Source: Hyphomicrobium sp. (GTDB taxonomy: Bacteria; Pseudomonadota; Alphaproteobacteria; Rhizobiales; Hyphomicrobiaceae). From it: DNA of 64,000 nucleotides. The stretch is from contig JALHMJ010000010.1 in the NCBI GenBank assembly GCA_022844105.1, positions 1 through 64,000 of the forward strand. The letters run 5' to 3'. The position numbers were made by a program, and so were the translations under genes. Under the pieces are notes generated by a model. It ran no database searches and was not told the DNA's origin. It saw nothing but the letters and a program-made list of their open reading frames with translations. Positions 52,775 to 62,000 of this stretch are shown in pieces (the first letter of the stretch is position 1; the number at the start of each line of letters is the position of its first letter).

Positions 52775-53415
52775 CCGACAAGATCACCATTGCCGTGGTC
52801 GACGATCACCCGTTGATGCGCGACGGCATCGTCGCAACACTTCAGGGTAGCGCTGAATTCGACGTCATCGCAACCGGCGGGTCAGCCGACGATGCGGTCC
52901 GGATCGCCAACGAGCGAAGTCCACGCATGATGCTCCTCGATCTTTCGATGCCCGGCAGTGGACTTGATGCGGCCAAGACGATTTGCGTTGCCTATCCGTC
53001 GATCAAGGTCATGATTCTGACTGTCTCGGAGCGCGAGGACGACGTGATTGCGGCGATGTCGACGGGTGTGTGCGGTTATATTCTGAAGGGCATATCGGGT
53101 TCCGATCTGATCGCGACGCTGAAAGCCGTCAGCCTTGGTGAGACGTACATCACGCCAAACCTGGCGGCGCGTCTTCTGTCGAAGAGCCGCACCGCAACGT
53201 CGCGAACGCAACCGAAGGAACCGGAAGTTCAATTGACGGTCCGCGAAGAGCAGATCCTCGTCGAAGTGAAGGCGGGACTGACGAACAAGGAAATCGCGCG
53301 CAAACTGGCCCTCAGCGAAAAGACCGTTAAGCACTACATGACGAGTGTTCTGCAGAAGTTGCGCGCCCGCAACCGAGTCGAGGCGGCCATGAGCGACATG
53401 CCCAAGAGGGAGTAG
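52771..53415 (+). CDS. NarL/FixJ-family response regulator
   Basis: 214 residues. The receiver domain carries D57 in MMLLDLSMPG and acidic pocket residues VVDDH near the start. The LuxR-type helix-turn-helix is at about 150-205: LTVREEQILVEVKAGLTNKE and IARKLALSEKTVKHYMTSVL. It is translationally coupled to the kinase. It is convergent with the type I secretion operon, which is one possible target along with the mob or fds genes. Confidence 0.95.
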   Translation: MTDKITIAVVDDHPLMRDGIVATLQGSAEFDVIATGGSADDAVRIANERSPRMMLLDLSMPGSGLDAAKTICVAYPSIKVMILTVSEREDDVIAAMSTGVCGYILKGISGSDLIATLKAVSLGETYITPNLAARLLSKSRTATSRTQPKEPEVQLTVREEQILVEVKAGLTNKEIARKLALSEKTVKHYMTSVLQKLRARNRVEAAMSDMPKRE

Positions 53416-53432
53416 GTTGGCGGGCTGCCGGC

Positions 53433-54731
53433 TCATTCGCGGAAAGCGCGGTTGACTTGGTCGGTGAACGGTTTGGTCAGGTATGAGAGTGCCGTACGGT
53501 CGCCCGTCGACATGAAGACCTCCACCGGCATGCCAGGCACGAGTTTCAGTTCGCCGAACTTGCGCAATTCCTTTTCGTCCATTTCAAGCCGGCTCATGTA
53601 ATAGCTCTCGCCAGTCTTCGGATCGACGGTCACGTCCGCCGCAACATGCGTGATATGCCCCGGTACTTCTGGCGTGACCTGCTGATTAAAGGCCGAGAGC
53701 CGCAGCCGCGCGGGACGGCCAATGACCACCTGATCGACGTCTTTTGGTGAAATTCTGGCTTGGATACTGAGATTATCTTCTTCCGGCACGATTACCATGA
53801 TCTGCTCGGCGGCAGTAATGACACCGCCGACGGTGTGGGCCGTGAGTTCGTGCACAAACCCGCTCTGCGGCGCTCTCAGATCGATCCTCTTGAATTTATC
53901 CCGCGCAGCGACTTCGCGCTCCTGCAACTCGGAGAGGCGAGCATCGATGCTGCGCAATTCGCGCTGGGCAGTGGCGCGGATGTTTTCATCGACGCCGATA
54001 ATCTCGACGTTGATTTCGCTGATCTGGCCATTTGCGCGCGCGATCTGCGCGACGAGCCCGCCGAATTCTCCGCCGAGCCGGCTCTCCTCGCGCTCCATTG
54101 AATAAACGCGTGAAATGGGCGTCAGCTTCATGTCCTGCAATTCGCGGATCTGCGCCAATTCGCGTTTGATGAGCTCGCGCTCGGCGCCCTTGGCTTCCTT
54201 CTGCGCTCTGAGCCCGGAAATTTCCTCGTTGAGCTGGCCGATGCGTAAACGCATTTGCTCCTTCTGGTTGTCGCGCGTGCGGCGGTTTTCCTCAAAAAGG
54301 CGAACCTCACCGTCCGTCGCCGCCTTGGCGGCGTCGCCCACGGTCAAGAGGTCCGGCGGAAAAACGATTTTGTCCAAACCATCGCGTTCGGCCACGAGCC
54401 GGGCGCTGCGCGCCTTGAGTTCAAGAAGCTGCGATTTGACAATTTCAAGCTCCGCGCCGATTTGCGTTGAATCGAGTTTCAACAGGATCTGTCCGGCTTT
54501 CACCCGGTCGCCGTTGCGGACGTTGATCTCGGCGACGATGCCACCGAAGTTATGTTGCACCTTTTTGACGTTGCGTTCGACGACGAAGGTGGCCGGTGCG
54601 ATGATGGCGCCGGAGAGCGTTGCCGTATAAGCCCAGCCGCCAAGTCCCACGATCAGTGCGACGCTGACAAGGCTCGCAAAGATCACGTGGTACTTCAGCG
54701 AAAAGCTGTCCTGCTCTTTCGGCTGCGACAT
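53433..54731 (-). CDS. Type I secretion membrane-fusion protein (HlyD family)
   Basis: 432 residues from 54731, with AAGGAG 8 bases upstream. One membrane segment (about 16-38), a lipoyl-like half (VQHNFGGIVAEINVRNGDRV), a long coiled coil, and RAPQSGFVHELTAHTVGG, then VPGMPVEVFMSTGDRTALSYL. It is a paralogue of the adaptor at 46044. It is the last gene of the minus-strand secretion operon and partner of the ABC exporter at 57177. Confidence 0.93.
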   Translation of the reverse strand: MSQPKEQDSFSLKYHVIFASLVSVALIVGLGGWAYTATLSGAIIAPATFVVERNVKKVQHNFGGIVAEINVRNGDRVKAGQILLKLDSTQIGAELEIVKSQLLELKARSARLVAERDGLDKIVFPPDLLTVGDAAKAATDGEVRLFEENRRTRDNQKEQMRLRIGQLNEEISGLRAQKEAKGAERELIKRELAQIRELQDMKLTPISRVYSMEREESRLGGEFGGLVAQIARANGQISEINVEIIGVDENIRATAQRELRSIDARLSELQEREVAARDKFKRIDLRAPQSGFVHELTAHTVGGVITAAEQIMVIVPEEDNLSIQARISPKDVDQVVIGRPARLRLSAFNQQVTPEVPGHITHVAADVTVDPKTGESYYMSRLEMDEKELRKFGELKLVPGMPVEVFMSTGDRTALSYLTKPFTDQVNRAFRE

Positions 54732-54776
54732 CGTGAATGCTCCTTGCTTCTTCAAACGTGGGGACGGCTACGCAAC

Positions 54777-57158
54777 CTAGGCGGCATACACATACTGTTC
54801 GTATTTCAAATCGTGCAGTCCAAGAATTTCAATTTCAAAATCCGTGTCGGCATCGAAGTCGATGTTGCCTTCAAGGATCGTAGTATCCTCTTCAGCATCG
54901 TACTTGAAACGAACTTCCCCTGGTTTGGTGAATTCCTGGTTTTGGGCGATGAGAACGAATTTCCGAATATCCGGGTCTTCAAAGACCTGATTGAATTGTT
55001 GCTCGAACTCGTTGCTGATGTGATCGATATTGATCCGGTCGCCGACATCGAAATCGAGAATCTTGTCGCGTCCGCCACGCCCCGAACCGGCTGACGCGAC
55101 CGTCTGGAATACGAAAATGTCGTCACCTTCCCCGCCGGTGAAAAGATTGACTGTCTCGCTGGCGATGAAGAGATCGTCGCCGCTCCCACCAACGGCGTTC
55201 TCAACAGAATTCAGGATGTCGAATTGAGACGTGTCGGCCGGTGTAGGGTCAGTTGCAGGGTCGAACGGCACTTCGAAGAGGAACTGGTCGTTTGGCACGT
55301 CAAGCAGAGTGACAAGTCCCGCCGACAGATCAACGATGATGGCCGTGTCGATGCGGGATGCATCGTACGTGTCGGAGCCAGCACCGCCGTCGAACGTGTC
55401 TCCGCTCCCAGCCCCGACCGCGAAAAAGACATCGGAACCTTCACCGCCCTTGAATTGGTCCGCCCCGTCCGCGAAGGCAGCCAGGAAGCGGTCATCACCC
55501 GCGCCGCCTTCAACGGTATCGTTGCCGTCTGCCGTGGCAGCGATATAGGTGTCGGCGCCCGCGCCGCCGGAAAACGTATCCGAGCCATCACCGCTGGCCG
55601 CAACATAGAGATCGTTGCCTTCACCCAAATCGACGGTTTCGGCGCCGTCCATCTCGGCTGCAACATACGTGTCGTCGCCGCTGCCGCCGGCAATTTGGTC
55701 GATGCCGTCCCCGGCCTCGGCAATGATGCGGTCATCTCCATCGCCGCCCAGCACCACATCTTGTCCCGCGCCGCCAGTGAGCGTGTCGTCGCCGTCTCCG
55801 CCGGAGACAAAATCGGCATCCTCGCCGCCGTCGATTTTGTCGTTGCCCGCTTCACCGTAGAGCGTGTCGTTCCCGGCCTCGCCTTCGATAATGTCGTCGC
55901 CGTCCCCTGCATGAACGATGTCGTGACCGGCGCCGGCATAAACCACATCGTTGCCAGCACCCGAATAGATCGTGTCATCACCGTCGCCGGCGAAGACGAT
56001 ATCGTCGCCAGACCCGGTGCGGACGGTGTCGTTGCCGCTTCCTGCCTCCACGATGTGAGATATGACCGTGTCGATCGGCGCGACGTTAAGCACGTCGTCA
56101 CCATCAGTGCCCTGCAGCGGGGCGTGAACCAGTGCCGTCAATGGCAGATAGGCTTTCTGCGCGACGGCACCCTCGGCGTCCCTGATCTCGTAAGTAAATT
56201 CTACGACAGAGGTGTCGTTGAAGGTGGGGATATAAAGCCACTCACCTGCCGGCGTGGCGATGACATGCCCCACCGAGGCTTTCAGGTTGACGATCTGCAG
56301 CGCGTCGCCATCTGCGTCCGAGGCGTGTTGGAGAAAGTCGCCTGAATGAAATGACCGCGCTTCATTGATCATCAACGACGACAGCAGCACCACGTTTGAT
56401 ACGGTCGGCAGCCGGTTGGCGGGACGAGGATCACCCGTCGATCCGCCCGAACCCGTCGATCCGCCCGAACCCGTCGATCCGCCTGAACCCGTCGATCCGC
56501 CCGAACCCGTCGATCCACCTGAACCCGTCGATCCTCCTGAACCGGTCGATCCACCTGACCCCGTCGATCCGCCGCTTCCGACGCCAGGAGCGCCGGGTTG
56601 CCCGCTCCCATCGCCGCTGCCGGACGCGCCGCCGCTACCGCCGCCGCCACTGCCGCGGATTTCGTCGGGCAGCACAATGGCCGATCCGGGTGTCGCACCG
56701 TAAAGGCGGATGTTGTCATTAACCGGCGGTGCCAATGGCGCACCGAGCCTTGCCGTCGCGATGGCGCCGGTGTCGGTGAAATTAAGATCGAGCGAGCTCA
56801 ACGAAAACTTGAGGCCCGATCCGTGCGTCACGCGCGGCGATGTCGCCTCGCCACTGTCATCGGCTGCAGCGCGGCCCTGCGCGACCCCATCGCCGGGCTC
56901 AGTGATCAAGGCGTCGTCATCGACCACATTCTGCTGCTGTACGTCTTCTGGGAGACCTCCGCGAGGATGTGACGACGGCCCATGCTGACGCTCATCGCCG
57001 TACCAGATCGTTTTCATCAACGCGAAAAAGTTGATGACCGCGAGCCCGGCGACGGAAAAGAAAACTGGCCGCCGTTCCTTCTGCTCTTCGATATCATGCT
57101 TGCGACGCGCGCTGCCGTCGTCGTTGAGCTTCAGGTACTGGTCCGAGATGTGAGCCAT
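54777..57158 (-). CDS. RTX calcium-binding protein with N-terminal membrane segment
   Basis: 793 residues from ATG 57158. A hydrophobic segment (PVFFSVAGLAVINFFALMKT, about 31-50) sits after a charged N-terminus, unusual for a type I substrate. Then come a polar stretch, a Gly-rich linker with eight GGSTGS units (about 190-245), a cadherin-like domain (SDADGDALQIVNLKASVGHV), and many RTX nonapeptides (GSGNDTVRTGSGDDIVFAGD and similar, about 355-560) that bind Ca2+ into beta-rolls. The C-terminus ends in a T1SS-like acidic region. It lies between exporter and adaptor genes. It may be a surface or periplasmic Ca-folded structural protein. Confidence 0.88.
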   Translation of the reverse strand: MAHISDQYLKLNDDGSARRKHDIEEQKERRPVFFSVAGLAVINFFALMKTIWYGDERQHGPSSHPRGGLPEDVQQQNVVDDDALITEPGDGVAQGRAAADDSGEATSPRVTHGSGLKFSLSSLDLNFTDTGAIATARLGAPLAPPVNDNIRLYGATPGSAIVLPDEIRGSGGGGSGGASGSGDGSGQPGAPGVGSGGSTGSGGSTGSGGSTGSGGSTGSGGSTGSGGSTGSGGSTGSGGSTGDPRPANRLPTVSNVVLLSSLMINEARSFHSGDFLQHASDADGDALQIVNLKASVGHVIATPAGEWLYIPTFNDTSVVEFTYEIRDAEGAVAQKAYLPLTALVHAPLQGTDGDDVLNVAPIDTVISHIVEAGSGNDTVRTGSGDDIVFAGDGDDTIYSGAGNDVVYAGAGHDIVHAGDGDDIIEGEAGNDTLYGEAGNDKIDGGEDADFVSGGDGDDTLTGGAGQDVVLGGDGDDRIIAEAGDGIDQIAGGSGDDTYVAAEMDGAETVDLGEGNDLYVAASGDGSDTFSGGAGADTYIAATADGNDTVEGGAGDDRFLAAFADGADQFKGGEGSDVFFAVGAGSGDTFDGGAGSDTYDASRIDTAIIVDLSAGLVTLLDVPNDQFLFEVPFDPATDPTPADTSQFDILNSVENAVGGSGDDLFIASETVNLFTGGEGDDIFVFQTVASAGSGRGGRDKILDFDVGDRINIDHISNEFEQQFNQVFEDPDIRKFVLIAQNQEFTKPGEVRFKYDAEEDTTILEGNIDFDADTDFEIEILGLHDLKYEQYVYAA
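56434..56573. repeat. 18-bp tandem repeat encoding GGSTGS units
   Basis: Seven complete 18-bp units (56443-56568) with partial copies at both ends. The consensus on the plus strand is CCGCCTGAACCCGTCGAT, differing mainly at third codon positions. It lies within the RTX gene and encodes a flexible Gly/Ser/Thr linker. The unit length keeps frame, so copy number could vary. Confidence 0.93.
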
Positions 57159-57176
57159 GGCAGCCAACTTTCTCTC

Positions 57177-58925
57177 TTACGCCACACCCTTGGCTTTTTG
57201 AGCCGGACGAGCCGCGACGACCTTAGCGATGCCGTTTTGACCGAGAATTTCGTTCTTCGGTCCAAAGGCGGCGAGCTTGCCCGCTTGGATGACACCGATC
57301 GTGTCGCATGCGGCCAGAGCGCTCGGCCTATGCGCCACGACGATCACGATACCACCGCGGTTGCGCACGCCTTGCACGGCAGCAGTCAACGCAGCCTCGC
57401 CTTCAGCATCAAGGTTTGAGTTTGGCTCATCGAGGATGACAAGGAAAGGATTGTCGTAAAGTGCGCGAGCCAGCGCGAGACGCTGGCGCTGGCCGGCCGA
57501 CAGCGCCGTGCCGTTCGGGCCGAGCTCGGTTTCGTATCCGTTCGGCAGCCGGACGATCATTTCGTGCACGCCGGCCGATTTGGCGGCAGCGAGAATTTTG
57601 CGTCCGTCGGCATTTGGCTCAAAGCGGCTGATATTCTCGCTGATGGTCCCGTCGAGCAGCGACACATCTTGCGGCAGATACCCGATGTGCCGTCCGAGAT
57701 CGTCGGGAACCCATTGCCCATAATCCGCCTCATCAAGGCGCACGTGCCCGCGCAGCAGCGGCCACACGCCGCTCAAGGCGCGAACGAGGGTCGATTTTCC
57801 TCCCCCGCTCGGCCCAATGATCCCAGTGGCCTGCCCGGCAACAAGTTCGAAGCTGACATCACTCAACACAACGGCACCGGTTGAGGGTGCTGCAACGGTG
57901 ATCCGCTCGACTTTCAGCGACTGTTCTGGCGCTGGCAGCGAAACGGGAGGCTTTTCCTGATCAAGCGATGTCAGCGTTTCGGTGAGACGCGCATAGCTTC
58001 GGCGCGCACCAACAACATTCTTCCACTGGCTGATCGCCAGATCGACCGGGGCAAGCGCACGCGCCGAGGCGATAGAGGCGGCGATAATGGCGCCCGCCGA
58101 CAAATCGCCAGTGATCGTGAGATAGGCGCCGACGCCAAGAACCGCCGACTGCAGGATCATGCGCAGAACCTTCGAGATGCCGCCGAGTGTTCCGGCGACG
58201 TCGTTGGTCTTGGTCTGTAGAGCGAGATGCTCTGCGTTGATCTTCTCAAAGCGGGCAATGGCGCGCGATGAAAAACCCATGGCGCGAATGACGTCCGCAT
58301 TGCGGGAATGGCTGTCTGAAATCGATGCGCGCGCAACGCCCGCCTTCTGGGCAGCTGCGCTATGCTTCTTGGTCAGAACCTCGGCCACTATGGTCAGCAC
58401 GGTCAGCATCAGCGCGCCGCCGATGGTCAGCAGCCCGAGAATTGGATGCAGTGCGTAAACGAACACCACATAAAGTGGCATCCACGGCAGATCGAACAGG
58501 GCCATCGGACCTTGGCCGCCGAGGAAACTCCGCAACGTATCCACGTCGCGACCGCGTTCATTAGCCTCAGCATTTGAGAAGCCGAAGCGCGGCATGTCGA
58601 TCACGACCTGGTGCGCAAGCGGCGCCAGCTTCTGGTCGAAGCGCGCGCCAAGCCGGACGAGAATCTGCGAACGACTCACATCAAGCATGCCTTGAATGAG
58701 ATACAGGGCGATCGCTAGACCGGAAAGCGCGAGGAGGGTCGGAATGCTCTGGCTCGTTAGCGCGCGATCGTAGATCTGGAGCATATAAAACGAGCCGGTA
58801 AGCGCCAGCACGTTAACTACGCCGGAAATGGCGAAGACGAAAATGAGGATATTCCTCACACCCGTCATTTCATCCAGTGGCGTTCGTTTTTTGGCAAATA
58901 CCTGACGAGTGGTTTTTTTACGCAT
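57177..58925 (-). CDS. Type I secretion ABC transporter (PrtD/HlyB-like)
   Basis: 582 residues from 58925 (MRKKTTRQVF). The membrane domain has FYMLQIYDRALTSQSIPTLL. Walker A is GPSGGGKST, the signature is LSAGQRQR (Ala for the usual first Gly) and Walker B is LVILDEPNSNLD. There is no peptidase domain. It is 18 bp upstream of the RTX gene. It probably exports the haem-peroxidase/RTX protein encoded upstream, and perhaps the RTX protein downstream, through HlyD and a TolC not seen here. Confidence 0.94.
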   Translation of the reverse strand: MRKKTTRQVFAKKRTPLDEMTGVRNILIFVFAISGVVNVLALTGSFYMLQIYDRALTSQSIPTLLALSGLAIALYLIQGMLDVSRSQILVRLGARFDQKLAPLAHQVVIDMPRFGFSNAEANERGRDVDTLRSFLGGQGPMALFDLPWMPLYVVFVYALHPILGLLTIGGALMLTVLTIVAEVLTKKHSAAAQKAGVARASISDSHSRNADVIRAMGFSSRAIARFEKINAEHLALQTKTNDVAGTLGGISKVLRMILQSAVLGVGAYLTITGDLSAGAIIAASIASARALAPVDLAISQWKNVVGARRSYARLTETLTSLDQEKPPVSLPAPEQSLKVERITVAAPSTGAVVLSDVSFELVAGQATGIIGPSGGGKSTLVRALSGVWPLLRGHVRLDEADYGQWVPDDLGRHIGYLPQDVSLLDGTISENISRFEPNADGRKILAAAKSAGVHEMIVRLPNGYETELGPNGTALSAGQRQRLALARALYDNPFLVILDEPNSNLDAEGEAALTAAVQGVRNRGGIVIVVAHRPSALAACDTIGVIQAGKLAAFGPKNEILGQNGIAKVVAARPAQKAKGVA

Positions 58926-58954
58926 GGCACGCCCCGCAATTCCCGACAATTCTA

Positions 58955-58987
58955 GCGATCATCTCGCGATCATCTCGCAATCATCAT
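58955..58987. repeat. 11-bp tandem repeat, three units
   Basis: GCGATCATCTC twice and GCAATCATCAT once, directly upstream of the ABC exporter start. The role is unknown; it might affect translation initiation or be neutral. Confidence 0.6.
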
Positions 58988-58995
58988 GCCGAACA

Positions 58996-59022
58996 CGGCG
59001 GAGCGATACAATCGCCCCGCCG
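58996..59022. terminator. Strong hairpin between peroxidase and exporter genes
   Basis: CGGCGGAGCGAT pairs with ATCGCCCCGCCG around a 3-nt loop (12 pairs with one mismatch that is a G-U in the minus-strand RNA). It starts 10 bases after the peroxidase stop. It may attenuate read-through so that exporter levels stay below substrate levels. Confidence 0.6.
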
Positions 59023-59032
59023 CGTTTTAGTT

Positions 59033-62000
59033 TCACGCGAAGTCCTTCTGTTCCAGGTCCGTCCGGCCGAGAATTCGGATGGCGAACTCGACGTCCGCAT
59101 CGGCGTCCGCATTGCCCTCGACGATCGTGTCCTCGCCCTGCACCTTCAGACGGAACTCACCGGCAGCGTTGAATGTGGCGCCAGTCGACAGACTGCCGTC
59201 GCCAAGGTTCAAGGATGCGAACAACGGTGTCAGGTCGATCAGGTCGCCGTCCTGGAAATCGCTGATCGTGTCGCCGTTGGCGGCCGCCGCTGAGTTGAAG
59301 ACGAAGGTGTCGTCGCCGAGCCCGCCTTCCATCAGGTTGGCATCGGTGCTGGCCACGATGACGTCGTCGCCCGAGCCGGTGATGACGTTCTCGATGCCCT
59401 TGATCGAGTCACTATCTCCGCCAGCTACTTTCGCCGATCCGGTGCCGGTGGCCGAAAGGAACACGGTGATATTGCCCGAGATCGCGGACATATCGAGTGT
59501 GTCGCTGTCGCCTGCCGCATCGCCGGCGTCAATTACGTCATTGCCGTCCCCGTCAAAGGCAAAGATCGTATCGTTGCCGGCGCCCGTCTTGATGACGTCG
59601 CGGCCGTCTCCGCCGTACACCGTATCGCCGCCATCGCCGCCGTCGATGCGATCATCGCCCGCGCCGCCGTCGAGTTCGTCGTTGCCCGCGCCACCTTTGA
59701 GCGTGTCGTCGCCGACGTTGCCGACGAGATTGTCGTTGCCGGCCCCGCCGTCGAGGTGATCGTCACCGTCGCCACCCGCGATGATGTCATCGCCGGCAAA
59801 GCCGAACAGATTGTCGTCCTTGTCGCCGCCCGAGAGCTGGTCGTCGAGCCCGGCACCGAACGCGGTGTCGGACGCAGCGGTTCCCAGATAGACGACGAAG
59901 GCAGACGTCGAGGTGCCAGTTCCAGTTCCGGTGCCCGTACCGGCTCCAGTTCCAGTTCCAGTTCCAGTTCCAGTTCCGTTTCCAGTGGGTGGTGTCGGGA
60001 CAGTGGTCTCGTCGTCGTCCTCGCCCTCGGACGAGGTGTCGTCGTCATTCTCTTCGTCTTCCGTCTCGGTCTCCGTCCCGGTTCCCGATCCCGAGCCTTC
60101 GCCTTCCGTCTCCTGCTCGCCGTCACCACCGTTGGACGCATCGTCGCTCGGGCTGTCGGTGGCCGAGAAGATGTCGTCGGGCAAGTTCGTCAGACCCGTG
60201 GTGCGGGCGACAATGTCGGAGAACTCAAGTTCCTTGAGAGCTTCATAGAAGTCGCTGTCTTTGACGCGGTCGAGGTAATAGAAGCGATCGGCTTCCTGCA
60301 GACGATCGAACTGTTCGTGCAGGATGACCCAGAAGGTCGAGCCGACGACGCCGCCGTTGATGTGCGTCTCTGCCAGGCCGCCGACCCAAAGGTCGACCCG
60401 GTCGATGCCCTTCACGGTGTTACCGTTGGCAAGCGTGATGTCCGGGTTGGCCGCCGTGAAGGCGTCGATCTTGGCCTGCGTATCGAGGACAAGATCCGGG
60501 TAGGCCTGCTTGAACTGCTGGATCACCGCATTGGAAAGGTTGTTGCGAGCCTGGAAGTCTTCCCACGAGGTATAGGGCTGCAGGTTGGCATCCGAAAGTT
60601 CGACCGCTTCCGACACATACTTGTCGGTCGAGGCCAATAGTCCGGCGCGGACCTGGTTCAGCGTGCCAAGCCCGACATCCCAGCCGCGCGCGACGTTGAA
60701 GGCAAACAGATCGGCACGAATGCGGACGAGGTCGTTGCGGACCGCATCCACCACATTGAAGTCGACCTCTTCGGCCTGCTGCCCGACGATGCCGCCGATG
60801 ATGTTCGAGACACCGATCTGCTCATAGCCAGGCTGCGGGACATAGCCGTACTGAGCCAGCTGCGCCAGTCCTGCGGGTCCGCCGAACGCCGAGGCGTCGT
60901 TGGTCGGATTGAGGAAGGCGTCGAAGAGATTAACGCTCTTGGGATTGCCGTCCGCGTCAAGAATGGTGATCGTCTGGCCGATCTGAGAGTGACCAAATCG
61001 GTAGGCGGCGGCTGCAAACTCCTGGCTGATCTGTGCGGTGGCATCGGGATTGTACTCATCGTGGCCGTGATCGCCGCCGCCCTTCAAGCCGCCGAGCAGG
61101 TAGTCGGCGAATTCGTTGAAGACGACGCGCTGGTACTCGCTCTCGTTGACGATCTTGGCCGCTTGGAAGAGTTCCTCCTGCGTGCCGTCAAAGCCCGACT
61201 CGAGCAGACGGTCCACATGATAATTGTGGTTGCGCGCCCAGATCGTATGGACCGACGTCAGCGAGTAGTTCTCGTTCACGCGCAGATCACCGGCCACATA
61301 GTGGTCGAGGATGTTGGCGAAGTTATTGGCATCGCCGACAAGCTGGAAGCCCGAGCCCATGAAGTTCTCGTTCACGGACTTCAGGATCGCGGCGTCGAAG
61401 TTGCCATTGGCATCGACAAGGCCGGCATACATCTGCTTCAGCGTCTTGCCGTCACCCGCCTTGCCGGCATCGTGGAAAACCGTGTCGGCGTTCCAGTGGT
61501 GCAGCAGCGCTTCTCGCAGCGTCGGCAGCAGATCGAAGTTGGCGTTCGATGGGTCCGTTGCCCCCTGCAGCAACTGCGCGCCGACGCCGCCACTGCCGTT
61601 GCTTTCGCGCAGGAGCTGCCCGACCATTTCGGTTGAGCCGTAAGCCTGGTTCTGATCGACGAATGGCGAAGCCTTGTTGAGGTACTGCGGGTTGCCGTCC
61701 TCATCGTAGCCCGAGATCTCGCCGCGCGTGAGGTCCGCCGGATTGTCGGCGCCCGAACCGATCGCAATCGTCCCGTTGCCGCCCTTGTTGAGGAAGTCCA
61801 GGCCGTGATCGACGTACTGTCCGAAGGCCATGAAGAGGATGTTGGCTTCGGACGCGTTCTTGGGGAGATTGGCTTCCTGAGCACCGATGATGTTGGAAAT
61901 CGTGCGCGGATCAAGTCCGTCGTGGATCGGATTGACGCTGCCGTTCTCACCATGCCGTGCGTCGGTGAGGCGGATGAAAGGCTGGTCGGCCGCGCCTGCC

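Noticed and set aside
55224-56345. 373-codon plus-strand open frame with periodic sequence
   Set aside because: Its periodicity is the antisense reflection of the RTX repeats in the minus-strand gene.
56443-56568. CRISPR-like array
   Set aside because: The units are contiguous 18-bp tandem copies with no spacers and encode an in-frame protein linker.
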